Of a stretch of DNA of 64,000 nucleotides, positions 7,584-17,860 are shown in pieces (the first letter of the stretch is position 1; each line of letters begins with the position of its first letter). Origin of the DNA: JBFWUM01 sp050247255 (GTDB lineage Bacteria > Acidobacteriota > Vicinamibacteria > Vicinamibacterales > UBA2999); contig JBFWUM010000021.1 in assembly GCA_050247255.1 (NCBI GenBank), positions 1 to 64,000 of the forward strand, given 5' to 3'. The notes under the pieces were generated by a model. It searched no databases, was not told where the DNA came from, and saw only the letters and a list, made by a program, of their open reading frames with translations. Both the position numbers and the translations under genes were made by a program.

Positions 7584-8018
7584 ATGGAGGCGGGTGCGAC
7601 GTCGATTCTGCTGGTGGCCGCTGCGGGCGCGGCGGCCACCGCGATCGACCTGCGCACCCGGCGCGTGCCGAACGCGTTGACGTTCGGCACGGGCGTGTTC
7701 GGTCTGGCCCTGGCAGCGATGCAGGCGGGGGATATCGGGATCGGGGCGGCACTGGCCGGCGGTCTCATCGGGCTCGCGCTGATGCTGCCGGGATACGTGT
7801 TCGGGGCCACCGGCGGCGGCGACGTCAAGCTGCTGGCCGCGTTCGGCACGCTGCTCGGCCCCGGCGACACGGTGACGGCATTCGTGGCGATGGCGATCGC
7901 CGGCGGCGGCATCGCCCTCGCCCTCATGTTGCGCCGGCGGTGGGCCGGCAGCACGGATCGCTATTTCGCGTACGCCCCGGCGGTGGCCATCGGCGCGCTG
8001 GCGGCGGCGCTGACGTGA
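7584..8018 (+). CDS. cpaA: Tad prepilin peptidase (TadV/CpaA)
   Basis: 144-aa polytopic aspartic peptidase (A24 family) that removes the leader of Flp and of the TadE-like pseudopilin. The two catalytic Asp are visible: D22 in AIDLRTRRVPN and D80 in the GxGD motif GGGDVKLLA. About five or six hydrophobic segments are present, and the N-methylation domain of classical PilD is absent, as in TadV. It starts 4 bp after the flp stop. Confidence 0.93.
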   Translation: MEAGATSILLVAAAGAAATAIDLRTRRVPNALTFGTGVFGLALAAMQAGDIGIGAALAGGLIGLALMLPGYVFGATGGGDVKLLAAFGTLLGPGDTVTAFVAMAIAGGGIALALMLRRRWAGSTDRYFAYAPAVAIGALAAALT

Positions 8019-8025
8019 GGGACAC

Positions 8026-8475
8026 ATGAGACGGCAGGGCAGGCACCTCGCGCGCGACCAGCGCGGCACGGCGCTCCTCGAAACGGCGCTGACGCTGCCG
8101 CTGATGCTGCTGGTGTCGATCGGCATCCTCGAGTTCGGGCGCGCCTACCAGACGTGGCAGATCCTCACGAACGCCGCCCGCGAGGGCGCGCGGATCGCGG
8201 TCCTGCCAGGCACGACCGACGACGCGGTGAGCGCGCGCGTGGCCACCTACCTGACCGACGGTCAGATCGAAGCGCCGGACGCGGCCGACGTGAGCATCGC
8301 CCGCGACGAAGAGATTTCCATCGGCAGCGGCACCGCGAGCGCTTCGCGCGTGACCGTGACCTATCCGTACGAATTCATCGTCCTGCAGCCGGTGGCGCAG
8401 CTGGTGAACCCGGCGTCAGACGTCGGCGCCCCGCTCACCATGACCGCGTCGGCGCTGATGCGCAACGAGCAGTAG
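8026..8475 (+). CDS. tadE: TadE-family pseudopilin
   Basis: 149 aa. A basic N-terminus (RRQGRHLARDQRG) precedes TALLETALTLPLMLLVSIGI, the TadE N-terminal helix with its conserved Glu, then FGRAYQTWQILTNAAREGAR, a family hallmark. TadE-like proteins are processed by the prepilin peptidase and act as minor subunits or anchors of the Flp pilus. It lies 7 bp after cpaA. Confidence 0.9.
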   Translation: MRRQGRHLARDQRGTALLETALTLPLMLLVSIGILEFGRAYQTWQILTNAAREGARIAVLPGTTDDAVSARVATYLTDGQIEAPDAADVSIARDEEISIGSGTASASRVTVTYPYEFIVLQPVAQLVNPASDVGAPLTMTASALMRNEQ

Positions 8476-8490
8476 GAGACAGGGGACCCC

Positions 8491-9342
8491 ATGGTGCGTA
8501 AACGACTGTTGATGGTGCTGGCACTGGCGATCTGTGCCGGCAGCGCCCTCGCGCTGCTCACCTATCGCTACATCCAGCAACAGCCGGCGGCCGGGCCGGA
8601 GCGGCCTGTGGCGCCGGTCGTTGTCGCCGCCGCCGATCTCGAGATGGGCAGCGAACTGCGGCGCGAGGACCTGCGCGTCATCGACTGGCCGGCCGACGCC
8701 GTTCCTGCCGGCGCCGCCAGCGATCCGCAGGCGCTCGTCGGGCGCGGCCTGGTGCAGGCCGTGGTGCAGAACTCGCCGATTCTTCCCGGCCACATGCCGC
8801 CGGTCGAGGCCGGCGCCGGGCTGCCGCCGATCATCCCCGAGGGGCTGCGCGCGGTGTCGGTGCGGGTCAACGATGTCATCAGCGTCGCCGGCTACGTGCT
8901 CCCGGGCACGACGGTCGATGTCGTTGCCACCGTCAACCCGACGACGCAGCAACCCGACGTGACCTCGAAGCTGATTCTCAGCAACGTCCAGGTGCTGGCC
9001 GCCGGCACGAAGATCGAGCGCGAGAGCGAAGACAGCAAGCCGGTCACCGTCAACGTGGTGACCCTGCTGGTGAGCCCGGCTGAGGCCGAGCGGCTGACTC
9101 TCGCCAGCACCGAAGGGAAGATCCAGCTGGCGCTGCGCAACCCGCTCGACAAGAGCGCACCCCAGACACCGGGCATCCGGCCGGCCGCACTGCTCGGCGC
9201 CGCCCCCGCCGCCCGGCCCGTCGTGCGGCCGCGGGCGGCGGCGCGACAGACGCGGGTGGTCGCGGCAGCCGCCGACCCGATACCGACCGTCGAGATCATT
9301 CGCGGCGACAAGCGGGCGCAGGAAGTCGTCCGCCAGGAGTAG
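8491..9342 (+). CDS. cpaB: Flp pilus assembly protein CpaB/RcpC (SAF domain)
   Basis: 283 aa. It has an N-terminal membrane anchor (LLMVLALAICAGSALALLTY), then a SAF-like domain (VVVAAADLEMGSELRREDLR; LVGRGLVQAVVQNSPILPG), then the RcpC domain (VSVRVNDVISVAGYVLPGTTV through the VTLLVSPAEAERLTLAS block). The C-terminus is Ala/Pro/Arg-rich. RcpC proteins sit in the periplasm and support the secretin. The start follows AGGAGACAGGGG by about 5 nt. Confidence 0.92.
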   Translation: MVRKRLLMVLALAICAGSALALLTYRYIQQQPAAGPERPVAPVVVAAADLEMGSELRREDLRVIDWPADAVPAGAASDPQALVGRGLVQAVVQNSPILPGHMPPVEAGAGLPPIIPEGLRAVSVRVNDVISVAGYVLPGTTVDVVATVNPTTQQPDVTSKLILSNVQVLAAGTKIERESEDSKPVTVNVVTLLVSPAEAERLTLASTEGKIQLALRNPLDKSAPQTPGIRPAALLGAAPAARPVVRPRAAARQTRVVAAAADPIPTVEIIRGDKRAQEVVRQE

Positions 9343-9349
9343 CGACACC

Positions 9350-10741
9350 ATGGGTATGCCACGCACCGCCGGCCTGCTGATCCTCTTCATCGTCGTCTTC
9401 GGCGCCGGCGAGATGCACGCCGAGGAGACGACGACCGAACTCCAGTTGATCGTCGGCCGCTCGACGCTGGTCGAGATCGGCGCGCCGATCACGCGCGTGT
9501 CGCTGACCAGCTCGGACATCGCCGACGCGCTCGTGACCGCCCCCGACCAGTTGCTGCTGCACGGCAAGGTCCCGGGGAGCATCTCGATGTTCGTCTGGAG
9601 CCGCGGCGGCGACGTCCGCCGCTACGAGGTGTCGGTGCACCGCGACATCGCCGGCGCCGCCGGGCGTATGCGCGAGCTGTTCCCGAATGACACGATCGAT
9701 GTCCAAAGCAGCGGCCGCACCGTCGTGCTCTCCGGGACGGTGTCGTCGAAGGAGGTCCTCGACCGCGCGGTCGACGTGGCCGCCAGCTTCGTTGCCAGCC
9801 GCGAGGAGGTCGTGTCGCTGCTGCAGGTGCAGCCGCCGCGGCCGGCTGACCAGGTGCTTCTGCGCGTGCGGTTCGCCGAGGTGAGCCGCAGCGCGTTGAC
9901 CGAGGCGGGGCTGTCGCTCTTCACCAGCCCGACCGGCGTCGAGAATACGCTTGGCCGGATCACCACGCAGCAGTTCCCGGCCCCCGGCTTCACCGACCTG
10001 GAAGTCGTGAAGGAAAGCAGCGACTTCGGCGCCGACGTCGCCAGCGCCAAGGGCAAGTTCACCTTCAGCGACTTCCTCAACCTGTTCCTGTTCTCCGAGA
10101 AATTCGACCTCGGGTTGATGGTGAAGCTGCTGCAGTCGCGCGGCCTGTTCCAGAGCCTGGCCGAGCCGAACCTGGTGGCCGAAAGCGGCAAGGAGGCCAG
10201 CTTCCTCGCCGGCGGCGAGTTCCCAATCCCGATCGTGCAGGGGGCCGGATCCAATCTCGGGATCGCGGTCCAGTTCAAGGAGTTCGGCGTCCGTCTCAAC
10301 TTCACGCCGACGGTGACGGCGGCCGGCCGCGTCCACCTCAAGGTGCGTCCCGAGGTGAGCTCGCTCGACTTCAACAACGCGGTCATCCTGAACGGTTTCC
10401 GCATTCCCGCGCTCTCCACCCGGCGCACGGAAACCGAGCTGGAACTGGGGGACGGCCAGACGTTCGCCATTGCCGGGCTGATCGACAACCGCATGAACTC
10501 GACGCTGCAGAAGATTCCGGGCATCGGCGACATCCCGATCCTCGGCCACCTGTTCCGCAGCCGCGCGTCCCGCAAGGAGCGCACCGAGCTGCTGGTGATG
10601 ATCACGCCGGAGATCCTGCGGCCGGCCTCTCCCGGCGTCAGCCCGACGCTGCCGCGGCTGGGCGAGCCCTTCCTGTCCCCGCTCCAGGACAACGAGGCCA
10701 TCGCCCCGCCGCCCCCGGCGTTCGAGGCGCCCGCGCAGTAG
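9350..10741 (+). CDS. cpaC: Tad secretin CpaC/RcpA
   Basis: 463-aa outer-membrane secretin. It has a signal peptide (residues 6-22), a pilus/secretin N-terminal domain (LQLIVGRSTLVEIGAPITRV), a BON-like domain (DVQSSGRTVVLSGTVSSKE), and the secretin domain ending in LVMITPEILRP. Motifs LAEPNLVAESG and GIGDIPILGHLF are typical of RcpA. It forms the channel through which the Flp pilus exits. It lies 7 bp after cpaB. Confidence 0.95.
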   Translation: MGMPRTAGLLILFIVVFGAGEMHAEETTTELQLIVGRSTLVEIGAPITRVSLTSSDIADALVTAPDQLLLHGKVPGSISMFVWSRGGDVRRYEVSVHRDIAGAAGRMRELFPNDTIDVQSSGRTVVLSGTVSSKEVLDRAVDVAASFVASREEVVSLLQVQPPRPADQVLLRVRFAEVSRSALTEAGLSLFTSPTGVENTLGRITTQQFPAPGFTDLEVVKESSDFGADVASAKGKFTFSDFLNLFLFSEKFDLGLMVKLLQSRGLFQSLAEPNLVAESGKEASFLAGGEFPIPIVQGAGSNLGIAVQFKEFGVRLNFTPTVTAAGRVHLKVRPEVSSLDFNNAVILNGFRIPALSTRRTETELELGDGQTFAIAGLIDNRMNSTLQKIPGIGDIPILGHLFRSRASRKERTELLVMITPEILRPASPGVSPTLPRLGEPFLSPLQDNEAIAPPPPAFEAPAQ

Positions 10742-10743
10742 CC

Positions 10744-11853
10744 ATGTCGTTCATCTACGTCGGGCTCGGGTTCATGGCGTTCCTGGCGGCGTCGACGCTG
10801 GCGATCGACGTCGGCATGTTCATGACCGCGCGCAGCCAGGCGCAGACCTCGGCCGACGCCGGCGCCCTGGCCGGCGCGACCGCCCTCGCCTTCAACGACT
10901 ACGACGACCGGTCAGCCGGCGGCCCGGCGGTGCAGGCGGCGATCACCACGGCGCAGCAGAACGCGATCATGGCCGGGACCCCGTCGGTCACGGTGCCCGA
11001 CATCACCTTTCCGCTGGGTCCGACGGGCCTGGACAACCGCGTGCGCGTCAATGTGTTCCGGACGGCGCCGCGGAGCAACCCGCTGCCGACGCTGATCGGT
11101 CCGATCTTCGGCGTGCCGACGGTGGACATCTCGGCCACTGCGACCGCCGAAGCAGCGCCCGCCAACGCGATGACGTGCGTGAAGCCGTTCACCATTCCCG
11201 ATCGCTGGGAAGAGGTCGGCGATCCGCCGTGGACCGTCGACAGCAGCTTCGAGCGCTACCACAACAAGGGGCGGCTGCTCAAGGATCCCGATCGCTACAT
11301 CAAGCCTGGGCAATCGGGCTATCAGGGCTACAACATGTACGACGATGTGGGCGCCCTGCTGACGATCCGGGCCGGGACGGGCAACAACATCTCGCCGTCG
11401 ATGTACTGGTCGTGGAAGATGCCGGGCGGCACCGGCGGCGACTACTACCGCGACAACATCGCGAACTGTAACCAGGCAACCTTCGGCATGGGGTTCGAGA
11501 TGACCCAGGAGCCGGGGAACATGGTTGGCCCGACCATGCAGGGCATTGACGACCTGCTGGCCAAAGACCCCGACGCGTACTGGGACGCGACGACCAACTC
11601 GGTCAAGAGCTCGATCAACCCCAGCCCACGCGTGTTTCCGATTCCGCTCTACGACCCCGACGAGTACGACAAGGGGAAGGAGACGGGGCGCAACGCCACG
11701 CTGATCATGACCAACTGGATCGGCTTCTTCCTCGAGGGCCGCTCCGGCAACGACGTCTACGGCCGGATTACGCCGATTCGCGGCGTCATCGATCCCAACC
11801 TCCCCCAGGCCCCGGAAGATGCGTTCCCCCGGGCCATTCGTCTGGTCGAATAA
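10744..11853 (+). CDS. TadG-like pilus assembly protein
   Basis: 369 aa. The N-terminal hydrophobic helix FIYVGLGFMAFLAASTLAID is followed by VGMFMTARSQAQTSADAGALAGA, the signature of the putative Flp pilus assembly TadE/G-like family. The large exported part is rich in Trp/Tyr/Asn and lacks a visible VWA MIDAS motif. The usual basic residues before the helix are missing: the protein starts with only two residues before it, directly after the cpaC stop (2-bp gap). A different start or topology is possible. It probably anchors or tunes the pilus at the envelope. Confidence 0.8.
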   Translation: MSFIYVGLGFMAFLAASTLAIDVGMFMTARSQAQTSADAGALAGATALAFNDYDDRSAGGPAVQAAITTAQQNAIMAGTPSVTVPDITFPLGPTGLDNRVRVNVFRTAPRSNPLPTLIGPIFGVPTVDISATATAEAAPANAMTCVKPFTIPDRWEEVGDPPWTVDSSFERYHNKGRLLKDPDRYIKPGQSGYQGYNMYDDVGALLTIRAGTGNNISPSMYWSWKMPGGTGGDYYRDNIANCNQATFGMGFEMTQEPGNMVGPTMQGIDDLLAKDPDAYWDATTNSVKSSINPSPRVFPIPLYDPDEYDKGKETGRNATLIMTNWIGFFLEGRSGNDVYGRITPIRGVIDPNLPQAPEDAFPRAIRLVE

Positions 11854-11855
11854 CC

Positions 11856-13037
11856 ATGGCACGACTCACCGGCACGATCATCACCGACGACGACATCTTC
11901 ACCGCGCGGCTGGGCGAGCTGCTGCGCTCCGGGCCGGTGCCGGTGACGCTCGGCGTCGACGCCGCGTCGCGCCCTGGCGTCACGCCGGACCTGGTCATGG
12001 TCGACGGGCGCGCCGACATCGGCGCGGCGGTGGCGGCCATCGAGCGCCTGCGCGCGGCCTCGCCCGCAACCGCCATCTTCCTTGTGGCCGCTGCCGCCGA
12101 TCCGACGGTGATTCTCCAGGCGATGCGTGCCGGCGCGAACGAGTTCTTCGCCTGGCCGCTCCAGGACGATGCGTTTCACGAGGCGCTGGCCCGCGCCGCA
12201 TCGCGGCTCCAGGGGGCGGCGAGCGGCCGGGCACAGGCCTCGCTGCTGGTGTTCCTCGGCGCCAAGGGGGGCGTGGGCACGACGACGCTTGCCGTGAACA
12301 CCGCCGTGGAGCTGGCGCGCCTTGGCGGCGGCTCGACCTTGATCGTCGATCTCAAGCCGGGCCTGGGTGAGGTCGGGCTCTTCCTCGGGCTCCGTTGCCG
12401 GTTCACCCTGCTCGACGCGCTCGAGAACCTGCATCGCCTGGACGCCGGCTTCGTGCGCGAGCTCGTCACGCGGCACAAATCCGGGCTCGACGTACTGGCC
12501 GGGTCTGAGCATTTCGACCGGCCAGGCCCCGGTGATGGCACCGCCGTCGACGAGATCCTGCGGCTCCTGTCGCGCCAGTACGACCACATCGTGCTCGATG
12601 CCGGCACCCAGATCACCGCGGCGGCGGCGTCGACGCTCTACGCGGCCGACGCGATCTGCCTGGTGGCCAACCCTGACGTCGCCTCGGTGCGAAACACGCA
12701 GCGGCTGCTCGATCGGATTCGGCAGCTCGGGCCGGGCAGCGAACGCATTCGCGTGCTGCTAAACCGCGCCGCCGAGCCGTTCCCGATTCCGCCTGCGCAG
12801 ATCGAGACGGCGCTCGGCCATCCGATTCATCAGATGTTCCCGAGCGACTACCGCACGGTTGCCGGGGCGCTCAACGCCGGCGTCCCGCTGGCCCTCGCCG
12901 GCAACAGCGACCTCGCGCAGCAGTTCGAGACGTTCACGCGCGCGTTCATCGGTAGTGAGGCACCTGCCGCTGACGCATCGGCCGTAACGCCACGCCGGTC
13001 GCCGCTCAACCTCCAGCGCCTGGCTTCCCTCTGGTAA
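11856..13037 (+). CDS. cpaE: pilus-localising ATPase CpaE/TadZ
   Basis: 393 aa. Residues 1-120 form an atypical receiver-like domain (RAGANEFFAWPL near its end). A MinD/ParA-type ATPase follows, with deviant Walker A GAKGGVGTTT at 135-144, then LIVDLKPGLGEVGLFLG and HIVLDAGTQIT. TadZ proteins mark the pole or assembly site for the Tad machine. It starts 2 bp after the tadG-like stop. Confidence 0.92.
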   Translation: MARLTGTIITDDDIFTARLGELLRSGPVPVTLGVDAASRPGVTPDLVMVDGRADIGAAVAAIERLRAASPATAIFLVAAAADPTVILQAMRAGANEFFAWPLQDDAFHEALARAASRLQGAASGRAQASLLVFLGAKGGVGTTTLAVNTAVELARLGGGSTLIVDLKPGLGEVGLFLGLRCRFTLLDALENLHRLDAGFVRELVTRHKSGLDVLAGSEHFDRPGPGDGTAVDEILRLLSRQYDHIVLDAGTQITAAAASTLYAADAICLVANPDVASVRNTQRLLDRIRQLGPGSERIRVLLNRAAEPFPIPPAQIETALGHPIHQMFPSDYRTVAGALNAGVPLALAGNSDLAQQFETFTRAFIGSEAPAADASAVTPRRSPLNLQRLASLW

Positions 13038-13044
13038 ACGATCG

Positions 13045-14372
<1,328 letters not shown>

Positions 14373-14373
<1 letters not shown>

Positions 14374-15335
14374 TGGTGGCCGCCCTGCTCGTGTTCCTGC
14401 TCGTTGCCGGCCTGGTGTTCGCTGCCTATGTCGTCGCCCGCGATCTCCCAGCCGCGGTGGCCGAGCATCGCGTCGGCCAGCGCCTGAAAGAGGTGGGCGC
14501 TGCGGAGGAGGAGGAGCCGGCCACGAGCGTGCTGGCGGCGCCGGAGGTCGGCATGCTGCCGGCCCTCGATCGGGCCATTCGCGCCAGTGCCGCCGCGTCG
14601 CCGCTGCCGCGGCTGATCGAGCAGGCTGGCGTGAAGACCGCGCCGGGCACGGTCGTCCTGATCAGCGTCGGGCTGGCGCTCGCGCTGCCGCTCGCCGCCA
14701 CCCTGTTCGTCAGGCAGCCGCTGGCCCTGTCGGGACTGGGCGCTCTCGGGCTGGCGATGCCGTCGCTCTGGCTCCTGCGGAAGCGCAGCGTCCGCGTGGC
14801 GAAGTTCGAGGAGCAGTTCCCTGATGCCCTCGACCTGATGGCGCGGGCGATTCGTGCCGGGCACGCCTTCCAGACGTCGATGGGCATGGTCGCCGACGAA
14901 CTCGCGGCCCCGGTCGGCCCCGAGTTCCGCAAGACCTTCGATCAGCAGAACTTCGGCTTGCCGCTGCGCGAGGCGCTCGACGGCCTCGCGGCGCGCGTGC
15001 CGTTGCTCGACATCCGGTTCTTCGTCACGGCAGTCGCCATTCAGCGGGAGAGCGGCGGCAACCTGTCGGAGATTCTCGAGAACCTGGCGCACGTCGTGAG
15101 GGAGCGTTTCAAGATCCGCCGGCAGGTGCGCATCCATACGGCGCACGGCCGCTTCACCGGCTACGTCCTGCTGGCGCTCCCGGCCGCGCTCGCCGCCGCG
15201 CTGTCGTACGTGAGCCCCGACCAGATGCAGCTGCTGTTCCGCGAGCAGATGGGGCAAATGATGCTCGCCGGCGCTGTCGTGATGCAGGTGATCGGCTTCG
15301 TCTGGATCCGGCAGGTCATCAGGATCGAGGTGTGA
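14373..15335 (+). CDS. tadB: TadB inner-membrane platform protein
   Basis: 320-aa GspF-like membrane protein. It has an N-terminal membrane helix, two central helices (VVLISVGLALALPLAATLFV and LSGLGALGLAMPSLWLLRK), the cytoplasmic T2SSF domain (FEEQFPDALDLMARAIRAGHAFQ; AVAIQRESGGNLSEILENLA) and C-terminal helices. It forms the platform with TadC. ATG 14373 was chosen because it overlaps the cpaF stop; the open frame extends further upstream inside cpaF. Confidence 0.93.
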
Positions 15336-15336
15336 T

Positions 15337-16254
15337 GTGACGCTGCTGCTGCCGCTGCTGGCCTTCCTGTTCGTCTCGCTGCTCGTCGCCGCCGCGGCGA
15401 TTGCGCTGTCGCCGCGGCCGGCGGCCGCCGTCGAGCGGCGGCTCGAGGAGATCGCGCACGAGGGACGGCCGGGCGCCGAGCGTCCCGGGCTGCGCCAGGC
15501 GCTGATCGCCGCCTTCAAGCGGCTGGGAGAAATGGCGCCGAAGTCGGCGTCGGAAATCGGGTCTCTGCAGCGCAAGCTGCTGGCGGCCGGCTACCGGCGG
15601 CACGAGGCGATCTGGATCTTCCTCGGCATCCGCGTCGGCTTCGGCCTTGTGTGCTTTGCCGTCGCCTCGCTCCCGGCGTTGTTCCGGGCGAACGTGGCCG
15701 TGGCGCTGGGGGCCGCGGGCGCCGGCTACCTGCTGCCTGGCATGGTGCTGGGGCGCATGGCGCGGAAGCGGCAGCACCGCATCCGGCTGTCGCTGCCCGA
15801 CGCCCTCGACCTGCTTGTCGTCAGCGTCGAGGCCGGCCTGGGCCTGGACCAGGCGATTCTCCGCGTCGGCGACGAGCTGTCGTTCGCGCACCCGGATCTC
15901 TCCGAGGAACTGCGCCTCGTCAACCTCGAGCTGCGGGCCGGTACCGGACGGGCCGAGGCGCTGCACAATCTCGCCACCCGCACGGGCGTCGAGGATGTGG
16001 CCTCGCTCGTCGCGATGCTGGTGCAGACCGACAAGTTCGGCACCAGCGTCGCGCAGTCGCTGCGCGTGCACTCCGAGACGCTGCGGACCAAACGGCGCCA
16101 GCGGGCAGAGGAAGCGGCCGCCAAGACCGGCGTCAAGATGGTCTTCCCGCTGGTGTTCTGCATCTTCCCGGCGATCTGGGTGGTGACCATCGGGCCGGCG
16201 GCGATCAAGTTCGTGCAGGTGCTCTTCCCGATGGCGCAGGGGCAGCAGCCGTGA
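15337..16254 (+). CDS. tadC: TadC inner-membrane platform protein
   Basis: 305-aa partner of TadB with the same T2SSF fold: LPDALDLLVVSVEAGLGLDQ, then LRVHSETLRTKRRQRAEEAA and the hydrophobic KMVFPLVFCIFPAIWVVTIG. It starts with GTG 15337, one base after the tadB stop. Its TGA overlaps the GTG of the next gene, so translation is probably coupled through the operon. Confidence 0.93.
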   Translation: MTLLLPLLAFLFVSLLVAAAAIALSPRPAAAVERRLEEIAHEGRPGAERPGLRQALIAAFKRLGEMAPKSASEIGSLQRKLLAAGYRRHEAIWIFLGIRVGFGLVCFAVASLPALFRANVAVALGAAGAGYLLPGMVLGRMARKRQHRIRLSLPDALDLLVVSVEAGLGLDQAILRVGDELSFAHPDLSEELRLVNLELRAGTGRAEALHNLATRTGVEDVASLVAMLVQTDKFGTSVAQSLRVHSETLRTKRRQRAEEAAAKTGVKMVFPLVFCIFPAIWVVTIGPAAIKFVQVLFPMAQGQQP

Positions 16255-17516
16255 CGGTGCCGGCGCTGCTCGAAGAAACGGGCCTGTCTGCCGATCAGAT
16301 CGAGCAGCTCACCATCAAGGTGCTGCTCGGCGGCGAGCAGACCGGGCTGGCGCTGTCGCACACGCTGAAGCTCGCGTTCCCGATCATCGAGCCGCTCGTC
16401 GAGCGGGCCCGCGCCGAGCGGCTGGTCGAGGTGCGCGGCGTGACCGGTTCTGGCAGCGCGGCGTACCGCTACGCCCTCACCGATCTCGGCCGCGACCGCG
16501 CCCGGCAGTACTTTACGGCCAGCCACTACGCGGGCGCCGCCCCGGTGCCGCTGTCCACCTACACCGAGTACATGCGCGGGCTGACCGCCAGCCGCGGCTT
16601 TATCGACCGCGAGCGGCTGCGCCGCGGCTTCGCGCACCTCATCGTCGATGACCGCATGCTCGAACAGCTGGGGCCGGCGGCCAATGCCGGCAAGGCGGTC
16701 TTCCTGTACGGGCCTCCCGGCAACGGCAAGACGGTGCTGGCCGAAGGGCTCGGCCGCGCGCTCGGCTCCGAGATGTACGTGCCGTATGCGATCGACGTCG
16801 ACGGCCACACGATCACGGTGTTCGATCCGATCTGCCACGAGGTGATTCCGGAGGACGAGCCGGAGACGCTGTCGCTGGTGAAGTCGGAGGTGACGCACGA
16901 CCCGCGGTGGGTGCGCGTGCGGCGGCCGGTGGTCATGGTCGGCGGGGAACTGACCCTCGACATGCTGGACCTCAGGTTCAACCCGCTCTCCAAGTTCTAC
17001 GAGGCGCCGATTCAGCTCAAGGCCAACGGGGGGGTGTTCCTGGTGGATGACTTCGGGCGCCAGCGGATGCGCCCGGAGGACCTGCTCAACCGCTGGATCG
17101 TGCCGCTCGAGAGCCGCGTCGACTACCTCACGCTCCATACCGGCAAGAAACTGCAGGTGCCGTTCGACGTGTTGACGGTGTTTGCCACCAACCTCGACCC
17201 AGCCTCCCTGGCAGACGAGGCGTTCCTGCGGCGCATTCCCTACAAGATCGCGGTTGACGATCCGGACATCCAGCAGTTCACGCGGATCTTCGAGCTGAAC
17301 TGCCGCCGGCGGAACATCCGCTTCCACCCGGTGCAGGTCGCCTACCTGTACCGGCGGCATTACCTGCCGCGCGGCCGCGCGCTTCGATCGTGCCATCCCC
17401 GCGACCTGCTCGATCAGATGACGGCGCTGTGCCGCTACCGGGGTATCGAGCCGCGGATCGATCGTGAGCTGATCGACGCCGCCTGCGCCTCGTACTTCGT
17501 GGGGAGCGCGGCGTGA
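16251..17516 (+). CDS. AAA+ ATPase attached to the Tad operon
   Basis: 421 aa. Residues 1-95 look like a winged-helix-type domain (LSADQIEQLTIKVLL; YRYALTDLGRDRARQYF). The AAA+ module follows: Walker A GPPGNGKT (154-161), Walker B VFLVDDFG (262-269), a sensor-1-like FATNL (311-315) and RRIPYKI (327-333). It is not a secretion ATPase of the GspE type and not one of the core Tad proteins. GTG 16251 overlaps the tadC stop (GTGA), and its own stop overlaps the DUF192 gene. It is therefore co-translated with the pilus genes. A remodelling or regulatory role in pilus assembly is inference. Confidence 0.8.
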   Translation: MTVPALLEETGLSADQIEQLTIKVLLGGEQTGLALSHTLKLAFPIIEPLVERARAERLVEVRGVTGSGSAAYRYALTDLGRDRARQYFTASHYAGAAPVPLSTYTEYMRGLTASRGFIDRERLRRGFAHLIVDDRMLEQLGPAANAGKAVFLYGPPGNGKTVLAEGLGRALGSEMYVPYAIDVDGHTITVFDPICHEVIPEDEPETLSLVKSEVTHDPRWVRVRRPVVMVGGELTLDMLDLRFNPLSKFYEAPIQLKANGGVFLVDDFGRQRMRPEDLLNRWIVPLESRVDYLTLHTGKKLQVPFDVLTVFATNLDPASLADEAFLRRIPYKIAVDDPDIQQFTRIFELNCRRRNIRFHPVQVAYLYRRHYLPRGRALRSCHPRDLLDQMTALCRYRGIEPRIDRELIDAACASYFVGSAA

Positions 17517-17860
17517 GGCTGCTCAATACGCGGACCGGAGAGACGCTGGCGCGGCGCATCGAGCTGGCGACGACGCGCCGGGAGCGGCGGCGGGGACTGC
17601 TCGGGCGGCATCGCCTGCCACCAGGGTTCGCCCTGGTGCTCCGGCCCTGCGCCGCGATTCACACCGCGTTCATGCGCTGCGCCATTGACGTCATCTTCCT
17701 CGACCGCGAGTGGCGGGCCGTGCGCATTGCGCGCGATCTGCGGCCGTGGCGGATCCGGATGGCGTTACGGGCGCGAGCGGTGGTCGAACTGCCGGCGGGC
17801 GCCCTCGATGGGATCGACCTCGCGCACGGAGACCGGCTGGCGCTGGTGATCGATCCATGA
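17513..17860 (+). CDS. DUF192 family protein
   Basis: 115-aa DUF192 domain: RRRGLLGRHRLPPGFALVL, then the family signature IHTAFMRCAIDVIFLDREW and the C-terminal VVELPAGALDGIDLAHGDRL. The function of the family is unknown. Members often sit in or near Tad loci, and this one has no export signal. GTG 17513 overlaps the stop of the AAA+ gene and its TGA overlaps the next ATG, so three genes are joined by 4-bp overlaps. Confidence 0.85.
   Translation: MRLLNTRTGETLARRIELATTRRERRRGLLGRHRLPPGFALVLRPCAAIHTAFMRCAIDVIFLDREWRAVRIARDLRPWRIRMALRARAVVELPAGALDGIDLAHGDRLALVIDP

Noticed and set aside
6725..7954. 409-codon reading of the small membrane protein frame.
   Set aside because: The upstream part is Ala/Pro/Ser-rich low-complexity sequence, antisense to flp and cpaA and across the σ54 promoter. 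Only the last 82 codons look like a protein.
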